Shown: piece by piece, positions 12,178-24,009 of the stretch
How the letters are laid out: the number at the start of each line of letters is the position of its first letter
How positions within the stretch are numbered: the first letter of the stretch is position 1
DNA from: Centroberyx gerrardi
Taxonomy: Eukaryota; Chordata; Actinopteri; Beryciformes; Berycidae
Length of the DNA: 64,000 bases
Reading direction: 5' to 3'
NCBI RefSeq assembly: GCF_048128805.1
Contig: NC_136004.1
Span: 17,573,685 to 17,637,684 of the forward strand
The notes under the pieces: model-generated
What the model saw: the letters and a program-made list of their open reading frames with translations, nothing else
Told to the model about the DNA's origin: nothing
The model's database searches: none
Position numbers and translations under genes: made by a program

Positions 12178-14957
12178 ATGTCTTGCTTGTATCGATTCGT
12201 GGTATTAAATGGGGTTTCCAAAATAAAACCCCAGACAGTTCCCATACGGTGTATCAGATTTGCATGTAATGCGCCTCTACAGTGGAAGAGATCAGAGTTA
12301 AACTACCTTCGTGTCGGAAACCCAGCCTTTGTCACAACTAAATTAAGTAGTATGGCCAATAAGGCAGCCAAGCGCAGTTTTTCTAGCTCACCAAATTGTC
12401 TGTCAAGCACACTTTCAACTGAAGATGGAATAACTCGAGTAAAAAGGGTCTCTATCGAGGGGAACATTGGTAAGATCTGCAGTATTTATATCAGACTCAC
12501 TGTAATGCACTTTTATAACCAGGCGTGCATATTTGTTGTTAATGACCAGTTCTGATGTGTAAAACACCTGTGTTATGTCCTTTCAAACATCAGCTGTTGG
12601 GAAGTCGACCTTTGCAAGACTCCTGCAGTCAGCTGGTCAGGACTGGGAGGTGGCACCTGAACCTGTCAACAAGTGGCAGAGCATTGACGGTGGGACCTCT
12701 AAGGTGTGCACATGCCCAGGCCACTAAATGTTCATTTCACTAACAAATGAAAGGAAGGCAAGCTGACCATCTCCCTTATCTCTGCTTGTTCACCCTCTTG
12801 CATCTTCAGATGGAGACTAACCCCCAGCAGACAGTCAGCAACCTGCTGCAGATGATGTACCAGGACCCTGAGCGCTGGTCTTACACATTTCAGACATATT
12901 CCTGTATGAGCCGGCTGAGAACGCAGCTGCAGCCCCCTCCAGCTCGCCTGCTCCGCTCAGAGGGGACACCCGTCCAGGTGTTTGAGCGCTCGGTCTACAG
13001 TGACAGGTGAGCAAGTCAGGACAGGACAGGAAAGTGAATCTGAATTGGGACAAATGCGGGTGGCAGAGTGGGTAGAGAGACTCCGGGTCCTTGAACTGGA
13101 GGACACATAATCAAGCTCCCATAAAGGCAAGAATCTGCTCAAGTTAAGTTTTAAAGTGTCCTTGAACAAGACACTTATTCCCTTCCAGCTCCAGGTAGGG
13201 AGCTGTTCTGTATACTAACCCTGGTATCAGTAAAAACACATTATTACTGTGTTATTATAATGGTTAATAAATCAAATTATACCTGTGATACAACTTGAAT
13301 TACATGGATATATGTTAACACAGCATGTTTCAATATCTGTGCAAAAGCATCCTCTTGTATTTCTCTTTGTTTAAACTTGCACTTTGACACACTTTCCCAC
13401 CAGATACATCTTTGCCCTGAACATGTTCGAGCTGGGCTGCATCAACTCCACAGAGTGGGCGGTCTACCAGGACTGGCACTCCTTCCTAGTGGAGCAGTTT
13501 GGACATCAGGTGGAGCTGGAGGGCATCATCTACCTCAGAGCCCCACCTTTGGTATTCACAAAACAGAGATTTCATGTTATTCATTCAAGAGATATACTTA
13601 TTAATAATGACTTGCAAGGAACTGGAGCAAAAAAAAACAATTTAAAAGTATTTCAGAAATGTACAAAATAATTTTATCTCCTGGTAGTAGTTGATACTTG
13701 TAGTTCTTACTGGAGCTTTACATCACTGACAGGTAGTTTAGTCTCATACATTAGACAAACACACAGTCATTTTGTGTCTCTCTCAGAAATGTATGGAGCG
13801 CCTGGGGCGTCGGGGGCGGGCGGAGGAGAAAGGAGTGAAACTGGACTACCTGGACAAGCTGCACACTCAACATGAGAGGTGGCTCGTTGAGAAGAGCACT
13901 AAGTGAGTGTTAATGAGACTAGACTTGCTTCTTGTTTGAGGTATTCAGGTCTTAATGGCTTGAGTAATGCTCAAAGACTATTTCAGGTGACCTCTACTTC
14001 AGGTGACCTCTGCTGAAATGCAAAAATTCAAAGACCTTGTCATCTCAACATGACCTTTGAAGTATGGCACTTAAAGCTCCAATCTGGGATTATTTTTGAG
14101 TCCATCAATTATGGAGGGTACGACTTGCTTATAGAGAATAATTTCTTAGCAAACTTTAAATCAGTTGGCTACTCAAAATGCAGATCTGTTGTGCCCAGTG
14201 TTTACAAACAATACAATAGATATAAAGAAATCATTTCTAGCAATATACATTTAAGATTGGCAGATTCCTGACTGGGGAATCTGAGTATAACCATTTTAAT
14301 TGCCATTCCTTGCAGCTGTTTGTTGCTTGGCTGTGAACAGATGCTGTTCAGTAGTGTGTGGTCTGAGGGAACCAGGTTGTTGATATGCAGAGTGTGTTGG
14401 TTCTCTCTTTTCAGGCTACATTTTGAGAAGTTGAACCAGGTACCTGTGTTAGAACTGGATGCCAGTGTGGAGTTTGAGAGTAATCCAGAGGTGCGGGATC
14501 AATTTATAACAAAGGTATGTTGTCTATTTTACTTTGTGATAGAAGCTGCCATACCAGAGTTAACCACATGAGGGCAGTGTCCCAATGCTTGCAGGCTCAT
14601 TTCTCATCCTCAGACTAATGCAGTGGTGGGCAGTTGTGCCATGGAGGGCAGAGAGTATGCAGGATTTTGTTCCAACCAAAGACTACAGCAGGTGATTTCA
14701 CTGATTAGCACACTTTCAACCAGAGAGGAGGAAATAATCATCAAATCACCTGGTGTGGCCTTTGGTTGGAACACACTCTCGGCACATGATTGCCCACCAC
14801 TGGACTAACGTCTTTGATTTTGGGAGAAATTGAATTGCCCATGTACATTTCTGTTGTCTGGTTTGATGTTTGATGTGTTTCATGTTTCTGATCCATTGAG
14901 ATCCTGAAGTATCTTGCACTCCATACACAGGTGAAGAACTTCTTCAATGAGCTATGA
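12178..14957 (+). CDS. Deoxynucleoside kinase of the dCK / dGK family
   Basis: Seven exons join in phase: 12178-12469, 12594-12703, 12810-13006, 13404-13551, 13787-13902, 14415-14514 and 14931-14957. They give 329 residues from the first ATG. Family marks are clear. The P-loop is GNIAVGKST across the exon 1/2 junction, followed by EPVNKWQ, then [10 protein letters not shown]. The catalytic ERS motif lies in [14 protein letters not shown], then YQDWHSFL, and the LID arginines are in [12 protein letters not shown]. These enzymes phosphorylate deoxycytidine and purine deoxynucleosides in nucleotide salvage. The core mixes dGK-like (QDWHSFL, KLHFEKL) and dCK-like ([17 protein letters not shown]) features, so I leave the symbol empty. 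A second ATG at 12352 would give a 271-residue form close to dCK length. Polyadenylation signals occur at 15402 and 15553. Confidence 0.88.
13045..13195 (+). mobile_element. tRNA-derived SINE remnant
   Basis: It lies in intron 3 of the kinase. TGGCAGAGTGG fits the pol III A-box consensus, a degraded B-box-like GGTCCTTGAACTGG follows, and the body contains GTCCTTGAACAAGACACTT, a motif common in fish SINE/L2-type tails. A related body lies at 42893-43000 on the other strand. Ends are approximate. Confidence 0.5.
14613..14810. mobile_element. Short hAT-type MITE with intact ends
   Basis: The element body is 14621-14802 (182 bp). It begins CAGTGGTGGGCA and ends TGCCCACCACTG, a perfect 12-bp terminal inverted repeat of hAT type. 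An 8-bp target duplication flanks it: GACTAATG at 14613-14620 and GACTAACG at 14803-14810, with one mismatch. Inner inverted copies of CCAACCAAAG / CTTTGGTTGG make it nearly palindromic. There is no coding capacity, so it must be a non-autonomous passenger. It sits in the last intron of the kinase. Confidence 0.85.
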
Positions 14958-15900
14958 GAAATCAGTCGTCAAATAACTACCGACTCCCATGGGATGACGC
15001 TAACTGACATCCAACTACATGTGAATTTCTCTGGACTTCAAGGGAATATAAAGTTATATAAAAAGGATTTATCACAATCCCTGTATGGGACCATACTCCA
15101 TGACACACACATTGCCTCAATATTTAAGTATCAAAATTCTGATATATACAATTTTCTTTTTGTTGTTTGCTTATTTGTTTTGAGTTACTGAGAGTAGTTA
15201 AGATTTCTTATACAGTGTATGTTAAAATCGTTTGACAGGACTTTGAGAGGATTCCAATTGGAACTTTAGGAACTATATTTTATTTATTTTTGTTTTTTTT
15301 GTGATTTTTCTGCATCACACCCTTATTAATACAGTTGAATAATTGAAACACAGATAGGTAACACTTAATTACATGTATTTTATAGACTACGTAAGTTTCT
15401 AAATAAACCAAATGTTTATATTATCACCATGACCATTTAGAAATATGGTTTCCTGGAGGTCAGTCAGTTGAATGTGGTGCTGCTTTCTACATTCCAGACC
15501 AACTGGGACAAGCAAACAGTACTGTGTTATGTTACTGTTTTATTCATTAATGAATAAAATTACATTTGTCTTTAAACTTTTGCGGAATGTATTGTCCTCT
15601 GTATTATCACTGATTTTCTTAGATTTAGTCTTTTTTTCTTCATTCCCAATTTGTACACTTTGAACTACATTTATCACAAGAAGTATAAGGTGCTAACGGC
15701 TGTATAAGTGGTGTAATTTGTTAATGGATTTGTACATTTCAAAGGGATTAGGCTCCTGAATGAATATGAAAGCCCAGAGAGTTTGACAGGACAATGACCT
15801 TGGAGAAATGTTTCTTTTTTCCGCCCCTCTCTGATGTGCTCTGATGATCAGAGGGGCTGTTCAGATGCCTGGGACGGTCAGGGGTCATCAAAGGGCAGCT
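14958..15900. other. Kinase 3' UTR and spacer
   Basis: AT-rich sequence with polyadenylation signals at 15402-15407 and 15553-15558 for the kinase. No exon-like signals are seen before the Nodal promoter. Confidence 0.5.
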
Positions 15901-15940
15901 GTCCACTATAAAGGGGCCTGTCTGGAGCTCTGTCTGCTCA
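15901..15940 (+). promoter_or_regulatory. TATA box of the nodal-related gene
   Basis: TATAAA lies at 15907-15912, about 145 bases before the start codon at 16056. With a usual 25-30 base spacing, transcription would start near 15937, leaving a 5' UTR of about 120 bases with no intron required. Confidence 0.6.
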
Positions 15941-16055
15941 CAGCATCATTTCAGACTGAGACCAGCTGGAGGAAGGACATCACAGCAAGCTTCAGCCTCT
16001 CTCTGTCTCATCTTTGTTGGAGCAGTTTTTGTAAGCTGAAGTACACTGTTGAGAA

Positions 16056-17942
16056 ATGGAAGCTAGAGTGCTGACAGTATTCGGCACACTCCTCCTCTGC
16101 TGTTTTGGGGTTGCCTTGTCAACACGGGAGCACAGATATCCCGCAGGCCTTGAGACCGGCTTAGCATTTGGGAATATGTCGTCTCATCATAGCAGATACC
16201 CTCTGTACATGATGCAGCTGTACCGCTCCTTCAGGACGGCAGATACCTCACCGTCCAAACCTGTCAGCACCATCAGCACACGCAGTGACAAGCCCTCACT
16301 GCACAACTCTGACTCTGTCTTAAGTCTGATGGCAAAAGGTGAGTAAACTTAGTTAAGCCTTTATTGAACATTTTGAAACAGCAACAGCATGCGCATCATG
16401 TTTTATTATTCTTATGCACTTTTTCAAATTTGAATAATTTACACTTCTTTTATGCATCACTACATATAAACCAGTGGCTGACTACTGGCTCATCTGTATG
16501 AAATGGTATAAATTCATTATATTATACATTCTAAGTATTGTTAGTTTCTTCCTGGCCTACTCCATCCTCCAACAGCTCTTTGGTTGGTGCATTATCTGTG
16601 TTATCAGACCCTCCCTTTTTTACAACCCAGAAAGTGTCAAAATGCTTATTCGACTTTAAAGGCTTGCTCTGTTTTATGTGAGAGGGTGTGTGTATTAGCC
16701 CCTCAGACGTCCTTGCACAGGGGGGTTCAATACACATCCTGTCCTGCTCACCCTCCCACTCCAGTGTTTTGACATTTGTCCAAGGATCTGGTTTGCCCAG
16801 AATCATCAGGAGTGGTGGCTGCTCTGTGTAAATTTGGGTTCTCATTAAGATGTCTTGTCTCATTTTCAGGTTGTCATCAAGTAGGTGAAAGATGGGCAGT
16901 TATTTTTGACATGTCATCCATCGCTGCCAGTGACCTTGTCCAGCTGGCAGAACTTCGGATCCGACTACCAGCATTCTCCGCCTCCAGGCGCGCCACTGTG
17001 GATTTATATCACTCCCAAAAGCAGAACTGCGAGCCGGACAGCACGTTGTGCCAGGAGGAGCACCTTTTCCTGGGGAGCTTTGGCACATCTCCTGGCAGCA
17101 CAAAGTCTTCTTGGAAAGTTTTTAATGTGACTGCTCTGTTAAAGTACTGGCTGTATCAGGGAGATGGAGTGACCAGCCAAGAGGCCTCAGCAGAGCAGGT
17201 ACTGGAGACGGACCATGGGAGCGGTGCAGGGGACGATGGAGAGGCAGCTGATAGGTCCCACTTCAAGCATCTGGTAGGGAGGCAAAGAAAGATAAACTAT
17301 CCAACCACGGACCGGGTCATGATGGTCATCTTCTCCAAACATAACCTGCCTCAGGAAGGCCAAGAAGCGTACAGTCTCATCCAGACTGTGGAGCACTCCA
17401 AATATGTCATCATGGACAGAGTCAGCAGTGACATTCAAAGTCGACGCCACAAAAGGAACCGGATGGAGAGGATGCGGGTGGCCGGTGGAGCTGCGGCTAC
17501 GGAGGCACCACCAGAGGCCGTCCAGCGGCCGCTGTGTCGGAAGGTGGACATGTGGGTCGACTTCGACCAAATCGGCTGGGATGAGTGGATTGTGCACCCC
17601 AAGCGCTACAATGCATATCGCTGTGAGGGAGAGTGTCCTACACCGGTGGACGAGTCCTTCCATCCCACCAACCATGCATACATGCAGGTAAGATGAAGTA
17701 CTGATATTTTATAAGCCCATTTACTCTTTGAAATTCATTGCATCACAATGTTTTGTATAGTTGCTCATTTATGCACTTATGTTTTTCAGAGCCTCTTGCG
17801 ACTTCACCATCCAGAAAGAGTGTCTTGTCCCTCCTGTGTGCCCACGCGCCTCAGCCCGCTCTCCATGCTCTACTATGAGAACGATGACATGGTCCTACGG
17901 CATCATGAAGACATGATTGTTGAAGAGTGTGGCTGTCACTGA
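16056..17942 (+). CDS. ndr2-like: Nodal-related TGF-beta family ligand, probably cyclops type
   Basis: Three exons (16056-16338, 16870-17687, 17790-17942) give 417 residues, with the three-exon layout usual for nodal genes. A signal peptide opens the protein ([20 protein letters not shown]). A long prodomain ends at a furin-type site RRHKR, residues 286-290, leaving a 127-residue mature ligand. The mature part has [43 protein letters not shown] and the end [11 protein letters not shown], with seven cysteines. Nodal ligands signal through activin receptors with an EGF-CFC co-receptor to specify mesendoderm and left-right axis. Teleosts have squint, cyclops and southpaw; the mature sequence reads closest to cyclops from memory, but a tree is needed. 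An ATTAAA signal lies near 18253. Confidence 0.92.
16680..16740 (+). promoter_or_regulatory. FoxH1/SMAD motif cluster in nodal intron 1
   Basis: Two FoxH1 consensus sites in opposite orientation lie 32 bases apart: TGTGTATT at 16689-16696 and AATACACA at 16729-16736. A SMAD box CAGAC is between them at 16704-16708. Mouse and other vertebrate Nodal genes carry an autoregulatory enhancer in intron 1 built on paired FoxH1 sites, so position and content both fit. Function here is inferred. Confidence 0.6.
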
Positions 17943-20900
17943 TATCCCACCCATCACCGGTTCCACTTCAACCGCAAGAGCAACTGTCAAAGGAGCATAA
18001 CTGTGAACTTTTACTGAACTGAATTCGATCATGGTGTCAGTTCAGTCTCTTTACAGTTGCATGAAAGAATGACAGGACAGGACATGATGGTGAAGATTGA
18101 TCGAATCAAGAAGAAAATATTTCATCCATACTGGGTGGTACACAATGGTGTTTTTTGCTATCTTCAGTGAGATGTACAGTATGATCCATCATGCATTTTA
18201 TCTATTTATACTACATTAAAATGTATATATTTGTACATACAATTTGAAAAATATATTAAAACATTTTATTCTGATATGAGAAATGTGGTCCTTCACTTTT
18301 TTAGCAGCTAAGATTTTTTGGACACACAACTCCCGTTCATTTCTATTAGAGATTTCTGATATTCTTACTTTTATTTTCTGTCTTTTTGTGTCCTTATGAT
18401 CATAAGATTCATCCATTGAATGTTGCAGCAATAACCATTGTATAGAATCAATACACTCTGTTTGGTCTTAACAAAAAGTAAAGCACTCTGCAAGTAAAGA
18501 TACTCTGATCTTAATTCCACTTAGTGTTAAAGATATTCATGTTTTCTTTGACTTTTGCTTAGCTAACATTTTAGTGTATTTGCCCTCCTCACCTCAAATC
18601 CACATCTTTGTTTATACTGGGCCTATTACCGAGCTCACATCATCAGAAGTCATTAGCGTCCTCTCAGTGAGGCTCAGCCAGACACCGTCTTTTGTTGATT
18701 GTGATCAAACAGGCACAGTGGAACAAACACAAAAAAACATATTGAAGGAGACAAGGTTGGATGAATGGTGGAGAGAAAAGCAGTAGCACTTGTTTATGTT
18801 AGGGGGGTGTCAGGAAGCAGAGGTGACAAGGGGAGATTTAGACCCCAAAGTCAGAGTGCAATGAACGAATGCCAGAGTAAACGTCTGGATGCTGAAGCTA
18901 CTGTGGAGTAAGACAGGGTGGGGTAGAGCTTAAAACTGTTCAATCCACACCTCCCCTCCCCCCCCTCCCCCCTCACAGCCTTGCACAGACGTGTACTGAT
19001 CAGGACTGGCTGAGTTCTCTTATTAGGCAGCTACAACCTATACCCAATGATGATGTTGAGAAGTCAAAGCTGAGTTTAGATTTTTCTTAAAATGACCTAT
19101 GCTAATGATGATGCCTGAATGATCTTAACCAACACTACAAGGCTCAAAAACTGTATTTACTTGCTTATTTATACTTAAATAAACATAAATAAGCTATTAC
19201 AAACGTATTTATGCTGATCTGTGATAAGCTGATCATAGTAATTGAGAATCCATTTGCCAATATGAAGCTGTGGTGGGACCTTGACAATGTTGGCCGAGCA
19301 AGGTGTCATGACCTCTAAATCACGTGTCAGTTCTCACACATACAATCAGACTGGACAAACCCTTCTGTCCAAAATACCCTGGTGGTCAGGCAGTCAGTTG
19401 CATTGGCTCTTACAGGGATTAGTGCTAATTAGGTTCCATTATTCACGCTGATACTGGTGTAATAGGGCCTGTCCCAAATGTTTGAATTAATATTATATAA
19501 AATGCCATTATGATAATTTGAATACCATTGTCAGCACTTGGGCTCCATTTAGTGGACCAGTGTTTTCCTTTTTGCTGCAGAAGTTCCTGTTCTGCAAGTG
19601 ATTAGCTAACCAGTTGACATTCCTACAATTCTTAACAAGCGCTAAACTGTAAGTAAACATATGATATTTTACAATTTGGGAAATATCTGGTTTCTATTAC
19701 ATTGTGATTGGACTTTCTTGATTGTTAGATACCCTCTATTCTGCTGAATAGGTTCCATCTATGTCTATGCCATTGCTAGTCTCTAGTACAACTTGACTAT
19801 CACTTTCATTACCTTTACCTGCTTATTGCAACATTTAGAGTCTCCAATCCACCTGACTTGCAGGTCTTTGGAATGACGGAGGAAGACCACACAAACACAC
19901 ATGCAAACTCCACACAGCGGTGGTTTGCTGTGACAGTGCCAACCACTGAGCCACCATAACCCAGGAATAATATTATGAACGTTAATTAAGTTTATGCCAT
20001 AGTTTAATCAGTTGAGCAGTGCAACTGAGAAGGCTATATACTGTATAACCTGGGATGTCCTGGGATATCCAGTTCTTCCAGTTCTTAATAAGCTTTTAAA
20101 TAATGAACTCTTCAGAGGGAAAGCCTTGTAAACCACTCAGTGGGGGCCTAATAAAAGTTTGGCACAGTGATGAAAGTATTTGCCAGCACTAGGAGTGGAA
20201 ATGGCAACACTGCATGATGACGCTTCCTATCAGGCTCCCAGGAAGTAAGGAGTTTCTCCCAACTATGTACAATTGTATATTGACCTCTGTTTTCCAGGCC
20301 ACTGGCTGAGGTTATCAGTCACCAGTGGGCTTCTTGAGGAATTCCACTGATGTGGCTCGTGCTGCACCAGGAGGATTAGGAGCGCTACAGGCCATCAGGC
20401 ACCGCATCAAGTTCAAGAAATTAATCATTTAATGAACTGTACATCAGCTTTTCACTTGCTTATAAACTTGAAATTCTGTTGATTTGAACTGCAAATCATT
20501 TATTTTGTGTTTGGTGTTTGTCAAGCTTATCAGTTTATGAGTCTTTACTGTTGAACCCATTATCATCACAATAACCACTTCTATGGCTGTTTGCTTTCTC
20601 TTAGATAGCACTGTCCAAGGGAATGTGTATTCACCAGTTGACATGATGACACTGTCCAGATTAATGTAAAAAACAACACTGATTTCACAGCACAAGCCTG
20701 ACTAAGAGCACACCATTTAGGTGCATTGACAAATACATGAGAAAAAGTAGGTTTTATTTGCTTTAATGCTTTGTCACCCTACAAACCATGTGAAAATCTT
20801 TTTGTTTCAAAATTTCATCAACAAAAGCATGTTTTACATTCTCTGTATGACACTTGAGGCGAACAATATTTTTGAAGAGCACGATAAACAAATTATACAG

Positions 20901-21407
20901 TATTTTAGAGATTTCAAGGCAACATCTGAAGAAAGGTGTCAGGACATAGGTAGGAATAGGCAGAAATCCAAGTGACAAACCCTTCTGGAATGGTTGGAAA
21001 ATCAGCAAATTAAATTATTATTTTCAATGGAGCTTAATTTCCACGAAACTATTTGGGAACTGAAGGCAAGAGGCTTTGTTGGTGTTCCTGAAGTACTTTT
21101 CAGTGTTGATTTTTAACTTGTAACCACTACAGGAAGGCACGCTTTATCACACATCAGAATCAGTTTTAAGCCTTTAGGCAAACAGAAAAGTAATATTACC
21201 GATTTGTTCTTGACAAAAAAAAAAGCAAATGAGATCAACACACAGACGTAGACTTTAAAGGACTAAGACACTGGAGATATTGGAGGGGAAGGTCCGTCTT
21301 CATGGAATGGGTGATGGGAATAGAGAAGGTACTCCTGAGCCTCTCTTCTACAGCATCATGGTGGTAATAAGGGCAGTGTCACACCTCAGTCCTCATTCCA
21401 GCACCCA
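17943..21407. other. Nodal 3' UTR and gene-free spacer
   Basis: The nodal transcript probably ends near ATTAAA at about 18253. The remaining 3 kb contains a C-rich tract (about 18951-18975), an L2-like repeat remnant (19826-19965) and the likely 3' UTR of the 4E-BP gene on the minus strand toward 21407. Open frames such as 18574-18786, 20444-20695 and 20763-21008 have no supporting signals. Confidence 0.5.
19826..19965 (+). mobile_element. L2/CR1-type LINE 3' tail remnant
   Basis: The stretch keeps words typical of fish L2-type tails: TTTAGAGTCTCCAATCCACC, then CTTGCAGGTCTTTGGAATGA, CATGCAAACTCCACACAG and CCAACCACTGAGCCACC. There is no open frame, and the copy is short and decayed. The family is named from memory of the tail consensus. 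Confidence 0.55.
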
Positions 21408-24009
21408 CTAGATGTCCATTTCGAACTGTGCGTCATCACCTTAAAAAAGCAGTAGAGACACACACATTTCACAAACAGAACACTAAATATTTCACTACAC
21501 AAGGATTAATAGAGTTTGGAAGTACTTAAACTTAAAAATCTAGAAACCTCAGTCTAGGACTTGTGTACATCATTTATTGATATGCAAGCACAGATTTATG
21601 AATGTCAAACTTGCAGATTGAAAGTTTTAAGAACTGTCTCCTGCTACTCCAAAAAAATAGAGTTCTCATGTTTTTCATGGATTCGTTGGAAGCTTCTGAT
21701 CCATGTTTTCGTTTTTCAGTGGCTACCTCCGCTAAATTTGACTCAGGCACTGAATCCTTAACTCTAAATGCCAGTCTGGGTCTAGCCTCTAGATGTGTGT
21801 TTTAGCCCTGAAGTGTGTACGTACCAGTGCTCTTGTTCTCGGGTGTGGTGATGATGTTGTTGTTCAGTGGTTCTCCATTACAGGCCTTTTCGTTGATGAT
21901 GTCTTTGGCGGGGGGACTGGTCACCCCTGGAATGGCAGGCAGACCTCGAGGAGGAGTCTTGGCCACCGGGGAGCTGCGGCACTCCAGCAGGAACTTTCGG
22001 TCGTAGATGATCCTGGTACCTTTTGTGGGGAGAGCCGGAAAAAGGGGAAGATAACTACAACAGGGTTTGGGTATTGCTAGGGACCTTGTGATATTCATCA
22101 CAATTCATACATGGTGACAATAAAATGTGACCAAAATTTTGCACACTCAAAACTACGGGTGGATGTCAGTGAGAATTGATAGTACACCTAAAAAGATGAC
22201 TAACAGTGTTTCTTGTTGAAAAAAAATGTAGTTGTGAGATGTGGGAGCAATTTTGTCTCTTATTTGGGTATTTATATCTTCATATATGGACAATTGTGAT
22301 GTAAGTGTCCGTTTTTGGGGGGGCAGGCTGAGTAATAAGGCCAGATGATGCGTTTTCATTGTGTTTCAGTTTCACTTTGTTTTTTTTTCCAGAAGCAACT
22401 TTCCAGTAGTGTGGGGCCACCGCAGCTAAATGAACGCTGTGTAAATACTGTGCTAGCAGGAGTAAATGAGCCTAAACAGGAGCCAATTTTGTAAAATCTC
22501 AATCTCTTAAACATAAAATCTCTCACACTCATAATAATAAAGCTACAACAAGATATTTGATGTCAGATATGGCCCAGATTAAATTAGAGAACAGGTGGGC
22601 AGAGGACAAAGGCACCACATGGAAATATCTACTCAGCAAGGAATGGAGGGCAAATCAGCTTTGCATGGTCAGATGTGTCCCATGTCTGATATTCCCACAT
22701 TTTACAGATAGTAGTTTAAAACGGGAAAACACTATCGGAGGGGGAGCTTTAGAATCTCTCTCCTCATTAGATAATTCTAACAACTTTGAATGCAGTACAT
22801 TATATGAGTTTAAGACTACCACTAACATAAAATAGAATTAAACACAAGCTGGACTGATATAGAAACTGTTATCTTAGCTCAAATGGAAAGCAGCATAGTT
22901 TTGACATCTACACCTCAAACACAGTGAAAAGGTGTTTCACAATAAGGTACACCAAAGGAATGTTAATATTAAATGCATTTATGGTTCAATGTTCGATGAA
23001 ATATTCTTAAGTGCCCACCCTCTCAACCTTGTTGGCATTGGTTGATGTTTAACTGAAAATTGAAGCTAATAAAGATAATTTACATGTGTAAAATCATTAC
23101 TCTGCAGGACTGAGCCAAATGCTTTATGGGCCAATTTGTGTTGTTGATTGACTTCAGCACTATATAATAAACACACATGACATTCTGCAAGAGAGGGGCA
23201 AATGATAAACATCACATGACCAATAAAAATGAATCCAGCCAAAGAGCCTCTGCTGCCTTGTTTGGCACTGGTAGATGTTTAATTCATGCCTCCGGCAAAC
23301 AGACCCCAAAACAACTAGATACATCTCGTTAAGAAGATTTTTGCCGACACTGGAATAGACCAATCACAGCTTTAACGTTAGTTCTTGTTGACCAATACCG
23401 ACGATGTTTGCTGGGAAGCTTCGCAGCCACCACGCGCAGCATTAGCAACAGCGTACAGTAGGTGCCGCTAGCGTCACAAGACTGGGATCAGCTGGTGCTC
23501 AGTAAAACACACAAAAAACATTTTACTAACAAATGGGAATGCATTGACATGATGGATATTACATCCACGTGGCTCTGTAACCTCGGCCGTGACTCATAGT
23601 TGACCTGTTAACCCCCAACACCAGTCGGTCTGTGCCTGGCCTTTGTGTCACCAGGCAGCTAGCGTTAGCGTTAGCTTGGCAGAGCTAGCAGCTAGCAGCT
23701 GGTGCTGCAAAGTGCGGTTTGACAGCAGGCAGACCTCATGGAGTTAGCCTAAGCATTCTTGGCATACAAGCAACGCAACTGTTTGTGGGTAAAAACACTT
23801 GTGACAGTGCGTAACAACACAGGCCGTTTCAAGTCTTCGACACATGTAAATACAGGACGTTAGCAGTGCATACCGCCCGGGGTGGTGCTGAACAGGGTTC
23901 CTCCGGGAGTAGTGCAGTAGTCATGCGGCATGTGCGCCGCGTCGTTGATGGTCACCCTCCTGGTCGCCGGGATGGCCTTGGCAGTGGTCTTCTGACAGCC
24001 CGTAGACAT
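21408..24009 (-). CDS. eif4ebp1-like: eIF4E-binding protein (4E-BP)
   Basis: Three exons (24009-23874, 22019-21825, 21439-21408) give 120 residues, the family's usual length and exon pattern. The protein represses cap-dependent translation by holding eIF4E until mTORC1 phosphorylates it. Visible motifs, in order, are KAIPATRR (position of the RAIP motif), the phosphosite pair in [15 protein letters not shown], the eIF4E-binding helix [16 protein letters not shown] with two later phosphosites, GVTSP, and the C-terminal TOS motif FEMDI. The N-terminal part ([15 protein letters not shown]) and the end ([10 protein letters not shown]) look like 4E-BP2. The centre ([20 protein letters not shown]) looks like 4E-BP1. 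Human EIF4EBP1 is linked to ANK1 and EIF4EBP2 to NODAL, so neighbours do not settle the paralogue. Confidence 0.9.

Noticed and set aside
16776-16869. N-terminal 31 codons of the long open frame over nodal exon 2
   Set aside because: This part is intron. The AG at 16868-16869 and the phase from exon 1 define the true exon start at 16870.
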